Source: Shewanella mangrovisoli
Lineage (GTDB): Bacteria > Pseudomonadota > Gammaproteobacteria > Enterobacterales > Shewanellaceae
Assembly (NCBI RefSeq): GCF_019457635.1
Contig: NZ_CP080412.1
Location: forward strand, 3,410,001 to 3,474,000
Reading direction: 5' to 3'
DNA: 64,000 nucleotides
Below, in pieces: positions 47,498-58,467 of this stretch. Position numbers and translations under genes: made by a program. The notes beneath the pieces are model-generated. The model saw only the letters and a list, made by a program, of their open reading frames with translations. It was not told where the DNA came from and searched no databases. Position 1 is the stretch's first letter, and every line of letters begins with the position of its first letter.

Positions 47498-48517
47498 TTA
47501 ATCGTCACCGTAGCCTAAGCTTCGCAGGGCGCGTTCATCATCGGCCCAACCGGATTTGACCTTCACCCACACTTCGAGGAACACTTTGTTATCAAACAAG
47601 GTTTCCATATCGAGGCGCGCTTGCGTGGCTATGGTACGAATGCGTTCGCCTTTGCTACCAATCACCATCCGTTTTTGGCCTTCACGCTCGACCAAGATCA
47701 GGGCGTTGATTTGATAAACGCCGTTTTCCATCATCTTAAACTGCTCGATTTCAACCGTCGCATCGTAGGGCAATTCATCACCTAAAAAGCGCATCAGTTT
47801 TTCACGGACAATTTCAGAGGCCATAAAACGCTGCGAACGGTCGGTCACATAATCTTCTGGAAAGAAGAAGGGATTCTCGGGCAGAGACTCTGCCGCCATA
47901 TCTAAAATGCGCTTAACGTTGGTGCCCTTACTGGCCGAAATCGGCAGGATCTCATCGAAGGGGTACTTCTTGGCCACTTCTTCCAAATAAGGGAAAAGGG
48001 CTTCTTTGTCTTTGATATTATCAACTTTGTTGATGGCTAAAACGGTTTTACGCTCTTCACCGCCACGGCGAAGTTTGCTTAATACCATCTCATCATCGGC
48101 GGTCCATGTCATACCATCGACCACAAAAATCACCATAGACACATCGGCAAGCGAGCTCGCCGCCGCACGGTTCATCAAACGGTTAATCGCACGCTGCTCT
48201 TCAATATGCAGACCCGGTGTGTCGATAAACACGATTTGACGCGGGCCATCGGTATGGATCCCCATGATGCGATGACGCGTCGTTTGCGGCTTTTTCGAGG
48301 TAATACTGATCTTTTGCCCAAGCAAACGGTTCAGCAGGGTCGATTTCCCCACGTTAGGGCGCCCAATAATGGCCACCATGCCACAGTAGGTCACATCATA
48401 GTGAACAGACGGCGCCGCCGCGCTCGCTGCATTCATCCTTGCCAGTAATTCATCTAAGCTCGGCTCATTGCTCGCGTTAGCGGCATCGACAGCTGGCAAG
48501 TCTGTTTTCTTGGTCAT
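47498..48517 (-). CDS. era: GTPase Era
   Basis: A 339-residue essential GTPase that binds 16S rRNA during 30S assembly. G1 is [10 protein letters not shown] (51-60), G3 is DTPGLH and G4 is NKVD; the C-terminal KH domain carries [12 protein letters not shown]. About 38 residues precede the usual Era N-terminus, making it longer than the 301-residue E. coli protein; this extension is Ala/Asn/Ser-rich. Its ATG overlaps the rnc stop by four bases, which supports the upstream start. Confidence 0.97.
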   Translation of the reverse strand: MTKKTDLPAVDAANASNEPSLDELLARMNAASAAAPSVHYDVTYCGMVAIIGRPNVGKSTLLNRLLGQKISITSKKPQTTRHRIMGIHTDGPRQIVFIDTPGLHIEEQRAINRLMNRAAASSLADVSMVIFVVDGMTWTADDEMVLSKLRRGGEERKTVLAINKVDNIKDKEALFPYLEEVAKKYPFDEILPISASKGTNVKRILDMAAESLPENPFFFPEDYVTDRSQRFMASEIVREKLMRFLGDELPYDATVEIEQFKMMENGVYQINALILVEREGQKRMVIGSKGERIRTIATQARLDMETLFDNKVFLEVWVKVKSGWADDERALRSLGYGDD

Positions 48518-49194
48518 TTCTTCAGTAACTCCAATACTTGAGCCGCGGCAATCTGCTCAGCTTTACGGCGCGAACTCGCTACGCCAATCACGCTTTCGCT
48601 CAAGTCATCTATACGACATTCAACGGTGAATGTTTGATCGTGGGCATCGCCTTCTATATTGATTACTTGGTAATCGGGTAGCGGCTTCTTTAACCCTTGT
48701 AAATATTCTTGCAGTAAGGTTTTAGCGTCTTTTTGATTCACGCCGGGTTGGATCTCGGCCAAACGCTCAGCGTACCAATGCAGTAATAGCTTACGGCACA
48801 CTTCGAGATCGGAATCTAAGTAGATTGCGCCGATAATCGCCTCGACCGCATCGGCCAAGATGGACTCACGTCTAAAACCACCGCTCTTTAACTCGCCGGG
48901 GCCTAAGAATAAATAATCCCCAAGCTTAAAGGCCTTAGCAATCAAGGTGAGCGTATCACCACGCACTAAGGTCGCGCGCATCCGGCTCAAGTCACCCTCA
49001 GTCGCCTTAGGAAACTGATGGTATAAGGCGTCAGAAATCACAATCGATAAAATCGAATCGCCTAAAAACTCTAAACGCTCGTTGTGCTTATTTGCCGCAC
49101 TTCTGTGGGTCAATGCTTGGGTGAGGAGATCAATATTCTTGAACTCATAACCCAAAGTACGACACAAACGTGGCAAATTTTTAATCGGTTCCAT
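48514..49194 (-). CDS. rnc: Ribonuclease III
   Basis: A 226-residue double-strand-specific RNase for rRNA and mRNA processing. The signature [15 protein letters not shown] (about 39-53) holds the catalytic Glu and Asp; a second acidic site is [13 protein letters not shown], and a dsRNA-binding domain follows (about 155-226, ending [18 protein letters not shown]). It overlaps lepB by one base upstream and era by four bases downstream. Confidence 0.98.
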   Translation of the reverse strand: MEPIKNLPRLCRTLGYEFKNIDLLTQALTHRSAANKHNERLEFLGDSILSIVISDALYHQFPKATEGDLSRMRATLVRGDTLTLIAKAFKLGDYLFLGPGELKSGGFRRESILADAVEAIIGAIYLDSDLEVCRKLLLHWYAERLAEIQPGVNQKDAKTLLQEYLQGLKKPLPDYQVINIEGDAHDQTFTVECRIDDLSESVIGVASSRRKAEQIAAAQVLELLKK

Positions 49195-50111
49195 TAGTGA
49201 ATTCCACCTACTCGTTCAAAACGCACGCCACTTGGCACCCAAGTTGGCAGGAAGTCGGCTTTAGAACGGTCAAACTCAAAACTAATCCAGATAGCGACCG
49301 CTTTACCCACAAGATTCTCTTCAGGGACAAAGCCCCAGAAACGGCTGTCGGTACTGTTATCGCGGTTGTCACCCATCGCAAAATAATGGCCTTCTGGCAC
49401 AAGGAACTCACCCGCTGGTAAATTTCCTTCACGCTTGAAGTATCCCAACATATCGGGGCGGCTTGGATTGATTAAAATATCGTGAGCCACTTCACCGAGT
49501 TGCTCTTTAAAACGAATTAATGGCACACCATCTTGGCTGAAATCACCACGGCTGATTTCGGTACGCGCCACCAGTTCTGGCTCAGGGCAATGGGTTTGCT
49601 CAGCGCCACAGGCCTTTTGGAGCATCAACTGCTTGTTGCGGTAGATAATCCGATCGCCCGGTAAACCTACCACGCGCTTGATGTAGTCAATCTGAGGGTT
49701 CTCAGGATATTTAAACACAATTACATCGCCACGTTTCGGCTCGCCCGTTTCAATCAGTTTAGTGCGCCATACGGGATCTTTTAGGCCATAGCTAAACTTT
49801 TCCACCAGAATAAAGTCACCCACTAACAGGGTTGGCATCATAGAGCCTGAGGGAATTTGGAATGGTTCGTAAATAAACGAGCGCAGGATCAACACGAAGG
49901 CAATCACAGGGAAGATGGAGTGCGCGGTTTCAACCACTGTGGGTTCGCGGATGATGTTATACTCGGCTTCCTCGGTTAAATTAGCCTGCGAAGCCTTGGC
50001 TAAGGCTAAGCTTTCGCGGCGTTTAGGCGCAAATACCAGCACATCGATTAACCAGATCAGCCCTGAAATCAGGGTGACTAGCACTAAAATAATGGAAAAA
50101 TAGGCTGCCAT
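49194..50111 (-). CDS. lepB: Signal peptidase I LepB
   Basis: A 305-residue inner-membrane serine protease that removes signal peptides from exported proteins. Two N-terminal membrane segments (about 5-25 and 63-80) are followed by the periplasmic domain with catalytic Ser90 in [14 protein letters not shown] and Lys145 in [12 protein letters not shown], and [15 protein letters not shown]. Residue numbers coincide with E. coli Lep. It is 179 bp downstream of lepA, which commonly precedes it. Confidence 0.98.
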   Translation of the reverse strand: MAAYFSIILVLVTLISGLIWLIDVLVFAPKRRESLALAKASQANLTEEAEYNIIREPTVVETAHSIFPVIAFVLILRSFIYEPFQIPSGSMMPTLLVGDFILVEKFSYGLKDPVWRTKLIETGEPKRGDVIVFKYPENPQIDYIKRVVGLPGDRIIYRNKQLMLQKACGAEQTHCPEPELVARTEISRGDFSQDGVPLIRFKEQLGEVAHDILINPSRPDMLGYFKREGNLPAGEFLVPEGHYFAMGDNRDNSTDSRFWGFVPEENLVGKAVAIWISFEFDRSKADFLPTWVPSGVRFERVGGIH

Positions 50112-50241
50112 TGCTTATTGAACTCCTGCCTTGAAATGTAAAGATCCAAACTCAGCGACTATTGTATTTCGACTCGCGAACTTTAGTTAACTTACCGTAT
50201 TTCTAAAAAAACACCACAAAACATACGATAAGCTAAGTAAA

Positions 50242-50260
50242 GCGCCGCAAACTGCGGCGC
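50242..50260 (-). terminator. GC-rich hairpin between lepA and lepB
   Basis: GCGCCGCA / TGCGGCGC is a perfect 8-bp stem followed on the minus strand by TTTACTT. It may be a weak terminator or a processing hairpin. Confidence 0.5.
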
Positions 50261-50290
50261 AATAATAGCTAAATTGTGTTATCTCGAGTG

Positions 50291-52081
50291 TTACTCGTTT
50301 AGCTTAAGTACCGCTAAGAACGCCTCTTGCGGCACCTCAACGTTACCCACTTGTTTCATCCGTTTCTTACCCTCTTTTTGTTTATTCAAGAGTTTCTTCT
50401 TACGGGAAACGTCACCACCGTAACACTTAGCCGTTACGTCTTTACGTAAGGCTTTTACGGTAGAACGGGCAATAATTTGGCTGCCAACAGCGGCTTGAAT
50501 CGCGATATCAAACATCTGACGTGGGATCAGCTCTTTCATCTTCTCAACCAACGCCAAACCACGGTGACGAATGTTTGAACGGTGAATAATCATCGCCAAT
50601 GCGTCAACACGGTCGCCGTTGATTAAGATGTCTAAGCGCACCATGTCCGCAGGATCAGAGCGGATGAAGTTGTATTCTAACGATGCATAACCACGGCTGG
50701 TTGATTTTAAGCGGTCGAAGAAGTCCATCACCACTTCTGCCATCGGCAGATGGTAAGTCACGGCCACTTGATTACCGTGGTAAACCATGTTCACTTGGGT
50801 ACCGCGTTTTTCAATACACAGGGTAATCACGTTACCTAAGTATTCTTTTGGCACCAGAATGTTAGCTTCAACGATAGGCTCACGCATCTCTTCGATGTTG
50901 TTAATCGCCGGCAAGTCCGCTGGGTTATCAACATAGATGGTTTCACCACTGGTCAACAGCACCTCATACACTACGGTAGGCGCCGTCGTAATAAGGTCAA
51001 GATCGTATTCACGCTCTAAACGCTCTTGAATGATTTCCATGTGGAGCAGGCCTAAATAGCCAATACGGAAACCAAAACCCAGGGCTGATGAACTTTCAGG
51101 CTCGAAGAATAATGACGCATCGTTGAGGCTGAGTTTGTTCAGCGCATCGCGGAAGTTTTCATATTCATCGGTCGAAATTGGGAACACACCAGCGTAAACC
51201 TGAGGCTTCACTTTCTTAAAGCCGGGTAATGGCTTTTCAGCGCCATGCTTAGCCAGCGTCAAGGTATCACCCACTGGTGCACCATGAATTTCTTTAATAC
51301 CCGCAATAACGAAACCTACTTCACCGGTTTTCAGTTCGGTTTTATCGGTTTGTTTAGGCGTGAAAATACCGACGCGGTCTGCGGTGTGGTTTTGTCCGGT
51401 AGACATCACCTTAAACTTGTCACCTTTCTTCAACACGCCGTTTTTAATACGTACGAGAGAAACAACGCCTAAGTAGCTATCAAACCAAGAGTCGATGATC
51501 AGCGCTTGTAACGGCGCCTCTGGGTCGCCTTCTGGCGGCGGAATTTGATCAACGATGACTTCTAATACTTCGTCAATACCCACGCCGGTTTTGGCCGAGC
51601 AACGCACAGCGTTCATCGCATCGATACCCACGATGTCTTCAATCTCAGCGGCTACGCGCTCAGGATCGGCTTGGGGTAAGTCGATTTTGTTCAAGATAGG
51701 TACCACGTCCAGATTCATATCCAGCGCGGTGTAACAGTTAGCGAGCGTCTGCGCTTCAACGCCTTGACCCGCATCCACCACGAGCAGCGCGCCCTCACAG
51801 GCGGCTAATGAACGAGATACTTCATAGGAAAAGTCAACGTGGCCTGGGGTATCAATAAAGTTAAGTTGGTAAGTTTCGCCATTTTTGGCTTTGTATTCCA
51901 ACGTGACGCTCTGGGCCTTAATCGTGATACCGCGCTCACGCTCTAGATCCATAGAATCAAGAACTTGCGCATCCATTTCACGGTCGCTTAACCCGCCACA
52001 AACCTGAATAAGACGATCTGATAGCGTCGATTTACCATGGTCGATATGGGCAATAATTGAGAAGTTTCTAATGTGTTTCAT
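50291..52081 (-). CDS. lepA: Elongation factor 4 (LepA)
   Basis: A 596-residue translational GTPase acting on stalled or pre-translocation ribosomes and in 30S initiation. The P-loop [11 protein letters not shown] is near residues 10-20, and DTPGHVDF and NKIDLP follow. The LepA-specific C-terminal domain (about 490-596) ends [20 protein letters not shown]. Upstream of lepB in the same direction. Confidence 0.98.
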   Translation of the reverse strand: MKHIRNFSIIAHIDHGKSTLSDRLIQVCGGLSDREMDAQVLDSMDLERERGITIKAQSVTLEYKAKNGETYQLNFIDTPGHVDFSYEVSRSLAACEGALLVVDAGQGVEAQTLANCYTALDMNLDVVPILNKIDLPQADPERVAAEIEDIVGIDAMNAVRCSAKTGVGIDEVLEVIVDQIPPPEGDPEAPLQALIIDSWFDSYLGVVSLVRIKNGVLKKGDKFKVMSTGQNHTADRVGIFTPKQTDKTELKTGEVGFVIAGIKEIHGAPVGDTLTLAKHGAEKPLPGFKKVKPQVYAGVFPISTDEYENFRDALNKLSLNDASLFFEPESSSALGFGFRIGYLGLLHMEIIQERLEREYDLDLITTAPTVVYEVLLTSGETIYVDNPADLPAINNIEEMREPIVEANILVPKEYLGNVITLCIEKRGTQVNMVYHGNQVAVTYHLPMAEVVMDFFDRLKSTSRGYASLEYNFIRSDPADMVRLDILINGDRVDALAMIIHRSNIRHRGLALVEKMKELIPRQMFDIAIQAAVGSQIIARSTVKALRKDVTAKCYGGDVSRKKKLLNKQKEGKKRMKQVGNVEVPQEAFLAVLKLNE

Positions 52082-52248
52082 TATGCTGCTATGACTAATA
52101 CTGAAAAATGGATACGGTTCAAAGGTGCGAAATTGTACCTGATTGCGGTTTCAATACCAATCAGATTCACTCATCCTTCTCTTTAAGTCGGAAAATGTGG
52201 CTCTCAGCGGAAGTTTATTGCCAGATTAAAATCAATAACAACATGAAA

Positions 52249-52722
52249 TTAAACGGGTAATTTTTCTAAACTGATCCCTGAGCCTAAATAAGCCAAAATG
52301 ACAGGTTGCGAATCGACTTCGAGTTGTTTTGCCTTGTGCTTTCCAAAGAACCAAGCGGCTATAGCGCCTAAGGCAGCAAAAGCTATCGCACTGAGATCCG
52401 AATTGATTTCAAACAAACCTGCGAAAAACTGGCCAAATACGGCGCCAGCAAATAATCCGAGCAGCGGCATCAAATAAACTAAGGCCGCCGCTTTCAGGAT
52501 CACGCTCTCTGGTAAACCGAGTTTTAGCAGTTCACCAACCTCGCAGGTTCGTTCACTTTGAATGGAGAATTGCTGTGTCTTTGCCGAAAAAGCCTGAGCC
52601 ACCGCCGACGTACCGCAAGACTCGCTACTGCTGCAGCTCTTACAGGTACTTTTAAGCTCTACCTCGACGGTCAGCCAACCTTGATTATCGCAGGCGACAA
52701 CCCGCGCCACTTCTTCCATCAT
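52249..52722 (-). CDS. rseC: SoxR-reducing / sigma-E regulatory protein RseC
   Basis: A 157-residue inner-membrane protein. A Cys-rich N-terminal part (CKSCSSSESCGTS, about 28-40) precedes two membrane helices (about 75-95 and 105-125). RseC has modest effects on sigma-E in E. coli and relates to RsxABCDGE/SoxR reduction. Last gene of rpoE-rseA-rseB-rseC (11-bp gap). Either of two adjacent ATGs may start it. Confidence 0.92.
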   Translation of the reverse strand: MMEEVARVVACDNQGWLTVEVELKSTCKSCSSSESCGTSAVAQAFSAKTQQFSIQSERTCEVGELLKLGLPESVILKAAALVYLMPLLGLFAGAVFGQFFAGLFEINSDLSAIAFAALGAIAAWFFGKHKAKQLEVDSQPVILAYLGSGISLEKLPV

Positions 52723-52733
52723 GATAAGAGGCC

Positions 52734-53666
52734 TTATTCTAACATCAGACTTTTCGCGATACGGGCCAAGGTTTCGGTTGGCACTTTACCCACGGCAACC
52801 ACTTCGGCATTACCCACTTTTTCAGAGACCAAAGACAAGCCATTACGAGTGATTAACTCTTCGGGTAAAGGCGTCGAGCCAGCCCGTGCAACATAGATAG
52901 AAATATTAGCTAAGCCATCGGTTAACGCAATATATTCAACCGCCTCGTGACTGCCAATTAAGCGGTGGTGATCACGCACTACCACGCTAAATCCAGCTGG
53001 TAACCAAGAAAACTGCCAGTTTTGTCCATCTTGGCGTTCAGCTTGGTCGATAACCGCTGGCCACTCTTGCTTATAGGCTTCCTGCAGAATCGATGGCGGC
53101 TCATTTAGCTCAATCAGCTCAATCACCATCAGCTGTTCAAGTAACTGTTTATCTTGAGTCAGCATGTCGTATCTCAGCGGCAGATAGGTGTCCATATCCA
53201 GCCAAATTTGGAAACCGTAACGGTACTCATCATTTGGTAATAAACGGATCATTTGGCCGGGACGTCCCGCAATACGCGTACGACCACCGAGTACAAACTG
53301 ATACCCCACTTCTAAGTCACTCATCTTTGACGAGAAAGCCGCAGGCCACACGCCCTGAATATGATTAGAAAGGATGCTATAGGCGGGTTGATCGTGTTCG
53401 ATAAAGGTGACTCGGTTTCCCACTCTAACCGCATTTTTTGGTGGGCCATTGAGGTACTCAAGAAACGCAACTTCTTGATTATTCACCTTACCGTGAAGAT
53501 AAACCAAAGGCCGAATATGGTCGGCCTGAAGTTGTATAATCGATGCTTTAAACTCTTTCTCTTTTAAAGCCTGGCTCATTTTCTCAAGCCAGACTTTGGC
53601 AGGCATATCTTCCTGCGCCACTGCAGGGAATACCAAGGCTAACAAAGCCAACAGGATTAGACGCAA
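52734..53666 (-). CDS. rseB: Sigma-E regulatory protein RseB
   Basis: A 310-residue periplasmic protein with a signal peptide (about 1-17, ending AVAQ). The MucB/RseB N-terminal lipid-binding-like domain (about 20-200) and smaller C-terminal domain are visible. RseB binds the periplasmic part of RseA and protects it from DegS until lipopolysaccharide intermediates signal stress. It starts 12 bp after rseA. Confidence 0.95.
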   Translation of the reverse strand: MRLILLALLALVFPAVAQEDMPAKVWLEKMSQALKEKEFKASIIQLQADHIRPLVYLHGKVNNQEVAFLEYLNGPPKNAVRVGNRVTFIEHDQPAYSILSNHIQGVWPAAFSSKMSDLEVGYQFVLGGRTRIAGRPGQMIRLLPNDEYRYGFQIWLDMDTYLPLRYDMLTQDKQLLEQLMVIELIELNEPPSILQEAYKQEWPAVIDQAERQDGQNWQFSWLPAGFSVVVRDHHRLIGSHEAVEYIALTDGLANISIYVARAGSTPLPEELITRNGLSLVSEKVGNAEVVAVGKVPTETLARIAKSLMLE

Positions 53667-53678
53667 GCTAACTCCTTA

Positions 53679-54302
53679 CTACTGATTGACAGGAACGGGA
53701 ATAACCTCGCTATTGTCTTCTACAACGGCACCCGTATTCAATCGTTGCTGCAACATATGGTCCTGAATATAAGTATTAATTCGGCGACGTTGCTCATTCA
53801 TTTGGTCATTAGTGTAGCTCTGATTTTGCTGCACTGGACCTGTCTGTAGGCTCACTGGCGATGCACTACCGACCAGAGGACGGGTGATGAGCACAGGCGA
53901 TGGCGACGCGGCATCATCGGCGGTTTGGTTAAAGTTCTGTACGCCTACGATGGCGAACATAGCCACAGTAGCGGCAATCGCATACTGACCAAACTGCTTG
54001 AATAAGGGCACAACACGGCTTTGGCCAGCATTGATAGCGACTTGCTGTGGAGCCGCTGTAACTTCAGGCGCGCTCACTTGAGGCGAGACAATGGCAGGCT
54101 CAAGTTCGATTGCAGCTGCAATACTGGCGGAAAGGTCTAACGCCATAGTTTGGGGCAACTCTCCCCGCATAGCATCACCTATCACATGATAGTTACGCCA
54201 TTTATTATGTGAATGCGTATCGGCAGCAAGTTCTGCCATTGTCTGCAGATCTGTCTCTCCATCGACAGCCGCAGATACCCATTCTTGACCTAATTTATCC
54301 AT
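53679..54302 (-). CDS. rseA: Anti-sigma-E factor RseA
   Basis: A 207-residue single-pass inner-membrane protein. The cytoplasmic sigma-binding part (about 1-65, with EWVSAAVDGETD and WRNYHVIGDAMRGELP) is followed by a linker, a transmembrane helix near 105-123 and a periplasmic region to the end. It sequesters sigma-E until cleaved by DegS and RseP. Located 26 bp after rpoE. Confidence 0.95.
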   Translation of the reverse strand: MDKLGQEWVSAAVDGETDLQTMAELAADTHSHNKWRNYHVIGDAMRGELPQTMALDLSASIAAAIELEPAIVSPQVSAPEVTAAPQQVAINAGQSRVVPLFKQFGQYAIAATVAMFAIVGVQNFNQTADDAASPSPVLITRPLVGSASPVSLQTGPVQQNQSYTNDQMNEQRRRINTYIQDHMLQQRLNTGAVVEDNSEVIPVPVNQ

Positions 54303-54328
54303 TGTTCACCTGTCTAAATTTAAGGGTG

Positions 54329-54907
54329 TTACTCTTCCAGTAATGGCTGGAGTTTTTTATCGATTGCTTCACGGGCGCGGAAGATACGAGATCTTACGGT
54401 ACCCACAGGGCAATCCATGATGATGGCAATATCCTCGTAACTCATCCCATCGAGTTCACGTAGCGAAATCGCCATACGTAATTCTTCCGGCAAGGTTTCT
54501 AATGTCTCGAAAACCACTTTTTTGATTTCGTCCGATAACATTAGTCGCTCTGGAGAGGCAAACTCCTTTAGCGCATCACTGCCTTCGTAGTATTCGGCAT
54601 CCTCTGCATCCACATCATTTGCAGGCGCTCTGCGCCCCTGTGACACGAGGTAATTCTTAGCCGTGTTTACGGCTATGCGGTACAACCAGGTATAAAACGC
54701 ACTTTCTCCGCGAAAGTTTGGCAAAGCTCGATAAGCTTTGATAAACGCTTCCTGTGCTACATCGGTAACGTCGGCTTGGTTACGCACATAGCGTGAAATC
54801 AAGCTCACCACTTTACTCTGATATTTAAGCACCAACAGGTTAAAAGCGTTTTTATCTCCCCGTTGTACGCGCTCAACTAATTGTTGATCACTTATTTGTC
54901 CACTCAT
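54329..54907 (-). CDS. rpoE: RNA polymerase sigma factor sigma-E
   Basis: A 192-residue extracytoplasmic-function sigma factor. Region 2 includes DVTDVAQEAFIKAYRALPNF (about 46-65) and FYTWLYRIAVNTAKNYL; region 4 includes SLRELDGMSYEDIAIIMDCPVGTVRSRI. It drives the envelope-stress regulon. First gene of the rpoE-rseABC operon and preceded by its own sigma-E-like promoter. Confidence 0.98.
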   Translation of the reverse strand: MSGQISDQQLVERVQRGDKNAFNLLVLKYQSKVVSLISRYVRNQADVTDVAQEAFIKAYRALPNFRGESAFYTWLYRIAVNTAKNYLVSQGRRAPANDVDAEDAEYYEGSDALKEFASPERLMLSDEIKKVVFETLETLPEELRMAISLRELDGMSYEDIAIIMDCPVGTVRSRIFRAREAIDKKLQPLLEE

Positions 54908-54971
54908 CCGAGCCGACTTCTCCCAAATCTAAAATGCTGATTTCTCAGTCGCTCGAATCATATTCACTTAT

Positions 54972-54999
54972 GTAGACTAGCGTGCTTTGAAAAAGTTCT
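54972..54999 (-). promoter_or_regulatory. Sigma-E-type autoregulatory promoter of rpoE
   Basis: On the minus strand AGAACTT (54999-54993) and TCTAC (54976-54972) are separated by 16 bp, closely matching the sigma-E consensus GGAACTT-N16-TCTGA. It lies about 65 bp upstream of the rpoE start codon. Confidence 0.8.
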
Positions 55000-55096
55000 A
55001 AGAATTATACAAAAAAAGTAAGGTTAAAAGGAAAGTACCCATAATCGGTGAGTTGGTTTACCATAGATGGCACTCTCAGTCATAGCATGATACCCG

Positions 55097-56710
55097 ATGA
55101 AACAAGTAGTTGAACACCAATCTGACATATTAGTCATAGGTAGCGGTGCCGCAGGTCTGACACTAGCTTTGCATCTTGCTGAAAAAGCAAACGTAATTCT
55201 GCTCTCAAAAGGCCCACTCTCGGAAGGGTCAACATACTACGCCCAAGGCGGTATCGCCTCCGTGTTCGATGAAAGTGATACCATCGAATCCCACGTGGCC
55301 GATACGTTAGTGGCCGGTGCTGGTTTGTGCGATAAGGAAGTGGTGACTTTTACCGCTGAAAACGCCAAAAGCGCCATGCAATGGTTAATTGAATGTGGCG
55401 TGGCATTCGATAAAGAAGAAACCGCTGGCGATAATGCCAAAGACGCACCTTATCACTTGACCCGCGAAGGCGGCCACAGCCATAGACGCATTCTGCATGC
55501 CGCCGATGCGACGGGCAAAGAAGTGCAAACCACGCTGCAAGAACGCGCCCTCGCCCATCCCAATATTCAAGTTTTAGAACGTTACAACGCCATCGACCTC
55601 ATCACTACCCGTAAATTGAATCGCCCTGGCAATCGCGTGTTAGGCGCTTATGTGTGGAACCGTAATGCCGAGCAGGTCGAAACCATCAAGGCAAAATTTG
55701 TCGCATTAGCCACGGGCGGTAGCTCTAAGGTCTACCAATACACCTCAAACCCAGATGTGGCGAGTGGTGATGGTATTGCCATGGCGTGGCGTGCAGGTTG
55801 CCGTGTGGCCAATATGGAATTTAATCAATTCCATCCGACCTGCCTTTACCATGCCGATGCGCGTAACTTTCTGCTGACCGAAGCCCTGCGCGGTGAAGGA
55901 GCTTATTTACGTCGCCCCGATGGCAGCCGCTTTATGCCTGACTTTGACGAGCGCGCCGAACTCGCGCCCCGCGACATCGTTGCCCGCGCCATCGACTACG
56001 AGATGAAACGCTTAGGTGCCGATTGCGTCTACTTAGACATCAGCCATAAAGACAGCGACTTTATCATCAAGCATTTCCCAACGATCTATAGTCGCTGCTT
56101 GGAACTGGGTATCGATATCACCAAGGATGCCATTCCAGTAGTGCCTGCCGCCCACTATACCTGTGGTGGCGTGATGACGGATTTGCACGGCCAAACCGAC
56201 CTCAACGGCCTCTATGCCATCGGCGAAGTCGCCTATACTGGCTTACATGGTGCGAACCGCTTGGCGAGTAACTCGCTACTCGAGTGTTTGGTATTTGCCC
56301 GCGCTGCGTCGCAGGATATTGAGAGCCAAATGCACAAAATTCCATTACCGGGGCAAATTCCGGCGTGGGACGAGAGTAAAGTCTCCAACTCCGATGAAGA
56401 AGTGGTGATTGCCCACAACTGGCACGAACTGCGCCTCTTTATGTGGGACTATGTGGGGATTGTCCGCTCAGATAAACGCTTGGAGCGTGCATTGCGCCGC
56501 TGCCTGATGTTACAACAGGAAATCCAAGAGTATTACAGCAACTTCAGAGTCAGTAATAACCTGCTGGAACTGCGTAACTTAGTGCAAGTGGCAGAGCTGA
56601 TTATCCGCTGCGCGATGGATCGTAAAGAGAGCCGTGGCCTGCACTACAATATCGACCATCCCGAGAAGGTAGACTCACCGCAACCAACGATTCTGCAACC
56701 TGAAAAATAA
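55097..56710 (+). CDS. nadB: L-aspartate oxidase NadB
   Basis: A 537-residue flavoenzyme that oxidises L-aspartate to iminoaspartate, the first step of NAD biosynthesis. The FAD motif [16 protein letters not shown] is near residues 13-28; substrate and FAD elements [32 protein letters not shown] and [16 protein letters not shown] are intact. Divergent from rpoE, an arrangement shared with E. coli. Followed by a strong terminator. Confidence 0.97.
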   Translation: MKQVVEHQSDILVIGSGAAGLTLALHLAEKANVILLSKGPLSEGSTYYAQGGIASVFDESDTIESHVADTLVAGAGLCDKEVVTFTAENAKSAMQWLIECGVAFDKEETAGDNAKDAPYHLTREGGHSHRRILHAADATGKEVQTTLQERALAHPNIQVLERYNAIDLITTRKLNRPGNRVLGAYVWNRNAEQVETIKAKFVALATGGSSKVYQYTSNPDVASGDGIAMAWRAGCRVANMEFNQFHPTCLYHADARNFLLTEALRGEGAYLRRPDGSRFMPDFDERAELAPRDIVARAIDYEMKRLGADCVYLDISHKDSDFIIKHFPTIYSRCLELGIDITKDAIPVVPAAHYTCGGVMTDLHGQTDLNGLYAIGEVAYTGLHGANRLASNSLLECLVFARAASQDIESQMHKIPLPGQIPAWDESKVSNSDEEVVIAHNWHELRLFMWDYVGIVRSDKRLERALRRCLMLQQEIQEYYSNFRVSNNLLELRNLVQVAELIIRCAMDRKESRGLHYNIDHPEKVDSPQPTILQPEK

Positions 56711-56734
56711 CCGAGTTGTTTAAGGGACATTTTT

Positions 56735-56772
56735 AACGGGCTAAATCTACTCAGATTTAGCCCGTTTTATTT
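56735..56772. terminator. Intrinsic terminator after nadB
   Basis: A 14-bp perfect stem AACGGGCTAAATCT / AGATTTAGCCCGTT with loop ACTC is followed by TTATTT. It lies between convergent nadB and ygfX and probably serves both. Confidence 0.9.
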
Positions 56773-56800
56773 AGGCTGAAGGAACCATGTTAGATATGAA

Positions 56801-57241
56801 TTAAAGGGACTCACCTTGACTCGTCGCTTGAGTTTTAACCTTAAGTAATAGTCGGCATAAGTGGCGGTAATCCGTATCGCTAAACATATCGGCCCACAGG
56901 GGCAACAGATGCAACTTATCGGCGGACTGATAATAAACCAAGCAAATAAAAGGCGTTACCCAAGTTCTCGGGAGCACATGAAACGCCTCCTCCGTCGAGA
57001 GCCAGCCTTCCCCTTTTCCATTGAGTTCAAAACGACACTGCCAGGTCCTCAGTCGCCATAACTGATATCCCAAGAATCCGAGGATTAAAACGGCGAAGAC
57101 CAACTTAAGCACACGCCAAAATACGACATCCGTTTCAGGCCAGATAAGTAAAGAGGTACTGCAGACACAAACAAAAACGACCAACGAGAGTCGTTGGTCG
57201 CGAGAGGCTTTTACGCTAAAACTATGGCGCCGCTCTGCCAC
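56801..57241 (-). CDS. ygfX: YgfX (CptA)-like membrane protein
   Basis: A 146-residue protein with two adjacent membrane helices (about 18-35 and 40-58) and a C-terminal soluble part ending in a helix (DTDYRHLCRLLLKV). It is the partner always found next to SdhE; in E. coli it was proposed as a toxin (CptA) affecting cell shape proteins. The start is a GTG at 57241 that overlaps the end of sdhE by 20 bases, implying translational coupling. Confidence 0.85.
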   Translation of the reverse strand: MAERRHSFSVKASRDQRLSLVVFVCVCSTSLLIWPETDVVFWRVLKLVFAVLILGFLGYQLWRLRTWQCRFELNGKGEGWLSTEEAFHVLPRTWVTPFICLVYYQSADKLHLLPLWADMFSDTDYRHLCRLLLKVKTQATSQGESL

Positions 57242-57461
57242 GGACTTGCACTACCATGCGGGCAAGCTCTGCATCGGGACAGGCTTCATGACCCATAAAC
57301 CAAGCAAATAATTCAGGGTCTTCACACTCGAGTAAACGAATAAACAGGGCCTTGTCGTCATCCGACAAATCCTGATAAACATTTTCGACGAAAGGCTGGA
57401 ACAAGACGTCCAATTCGAGCATTCCGCGGCGACATGCCCAGCGGACCCGTGCAATGTTCAT
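57222..57461 (-). CDS. sdhE: FAD assembly factor SdhE (CptB)
   Basis: A 79-residue helical protein with the SdhE signature RVRWACRRGMLELDVLF, including the RGMxExD motif needed for covalent flavinylation of SdhA and FrdA. ATG 57461 is used; a TTG nine bases upstream is also in frame. Its overlap with ygfX and closeness to nadB match other gamma-proteobacteria. Confidence 0.93.
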   Translation of the reverse strand: MNIARVRWACRRGMLELDVLFQPFVENVYQDLSDDDKALFIRLLECEDPELFAWFMGHEACPDAELARMVVQVRGRAAP

Positions 57462-57552
57462 TAACTCCAAGTTAATTCTCCCAAAACAAATTTCGCCCTA
57501 GTTTACCAGTTCACGCCGTATAGTGTCGATGCAAGCCGTATTGAAACTCGTC

Positions 57553-58467
57553 TTAACACCGCTGAACTTGGCTGTCTAATCCGGCAAATAAATCACTGAA
57601 ATCCGTCTCTAATAAACGTTTCACCGCTGGATGTTGGATCATCCGCTCGGCAAACATCACATGGTATTCTTCCTTCACATCTAAGGTTTCGCCGAGCAAA
57701 TGCATGCCGTGGGAAATCACTTCTTGCGGATAGACCGACGGCGTGACGAAGATCCCGCGTTTCAGGTAGCCAAAGGCCTTCATCATCGCCGCATCATCAA
57801 ACTCACCTAAGATGCTAACCTTAAGATTTTGCTCATCGAACCAACGGTATAATTGTTGCCCAAGCGATGTTCTACGACCAGGGATCAGCAATTGCCCTTG
57901 CTCTAAACAAGCGGGGAAATCGGCGCTATAGGTTTCGGCGGAAAAAAAGCTCACGCCACACTCACCCAGTTTTTTCGATAAAATCTCAGGATATTTCAAT
58001 GACTCACCCGCACAGTCCGAGAGGATCATATCCAGTTTATGCTCGCGTAAACGAGTCATTAAACTTTCGTGGGTCGCTTCATAACAAGCAAGGTGCATGG
58101 AACCATCATTAGGCACCACAGAAAGCAACACCCGACTAGCTAGGGCTTTAGACAAGGCATCGGCAATCCCCACTTCAAATAAAATGGCATCATCTTTTTG
58201 ATAGTTGAGTAAATCGAGCATCTCATAACTGAGGGAAAACATCTTATCGGCGTAGCGAAATACCAGCTCACCGAGTTCCGTTGCCTCTAAATTGCGTCCG
58301 ACACGTTTGAATAGACTGCCATTAAGACGATCTTCGAGGGCACGAATTTGCCCCGTGATGGTTTGGGGCGTCAGACAAAGGGCTTCGGCCGCCTTGGCCA
58401 CAGAACCCTTCTTCTTGATCATCCAGAAATAATAAAGATGGTTGTAATTAAGATGCAGCATCGCCAA
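57553..58467 (-). CDS. nhaR: LysR-type transcriptional activator NhaR
   Basis: A 304-residue LysR regulator whose start LNYNHLYYFWMIKKKGSVAKAAEAL and PQTITGQIRALEDRLNGSLF (helix-turn-helix, about 5-65) closely resemble E. coli NhaR. NhaR activates nhaA in response to sodium and acts on other envelope genes. The effector domain spans about 95-300. Here it lies downstream of nhaA with one small gene between them. Confidence 0.92.
   Translation of the reverse strand: MAMLHLNYNHLYYFWMIKKKGSVAKAAEALCLTPQTITGQIRALEDRLNGSLFKRVGRNLEATELGELVFRYADKMFSLSYEMLDLLNYQKDDAILFEVGIADALSKALASRVLLSVVPNDGSMHLACYEATHESLMTRLREHKLDMILSDCAGESLKYPEILSKKLGECGVSFFSAETYSADFPACLEQGQLLIPGRRTSLGQQLYRWFDEQNLKVSILGEFDDAAMMKAFGYLKRGIFVTPSVYPQEVISHGMHLLGETLDVKEEYHVMFAERMIQHPAVKRLLETDFSDLFAGLDSQVQRC

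Noticed and set aside
52153..52180. ATACCAATC sequence resembling the end of the MITE
   Set aside because: Only nine bases match the terminal repeat and no second end is found within 400 bp; probably chance or an old remnant.
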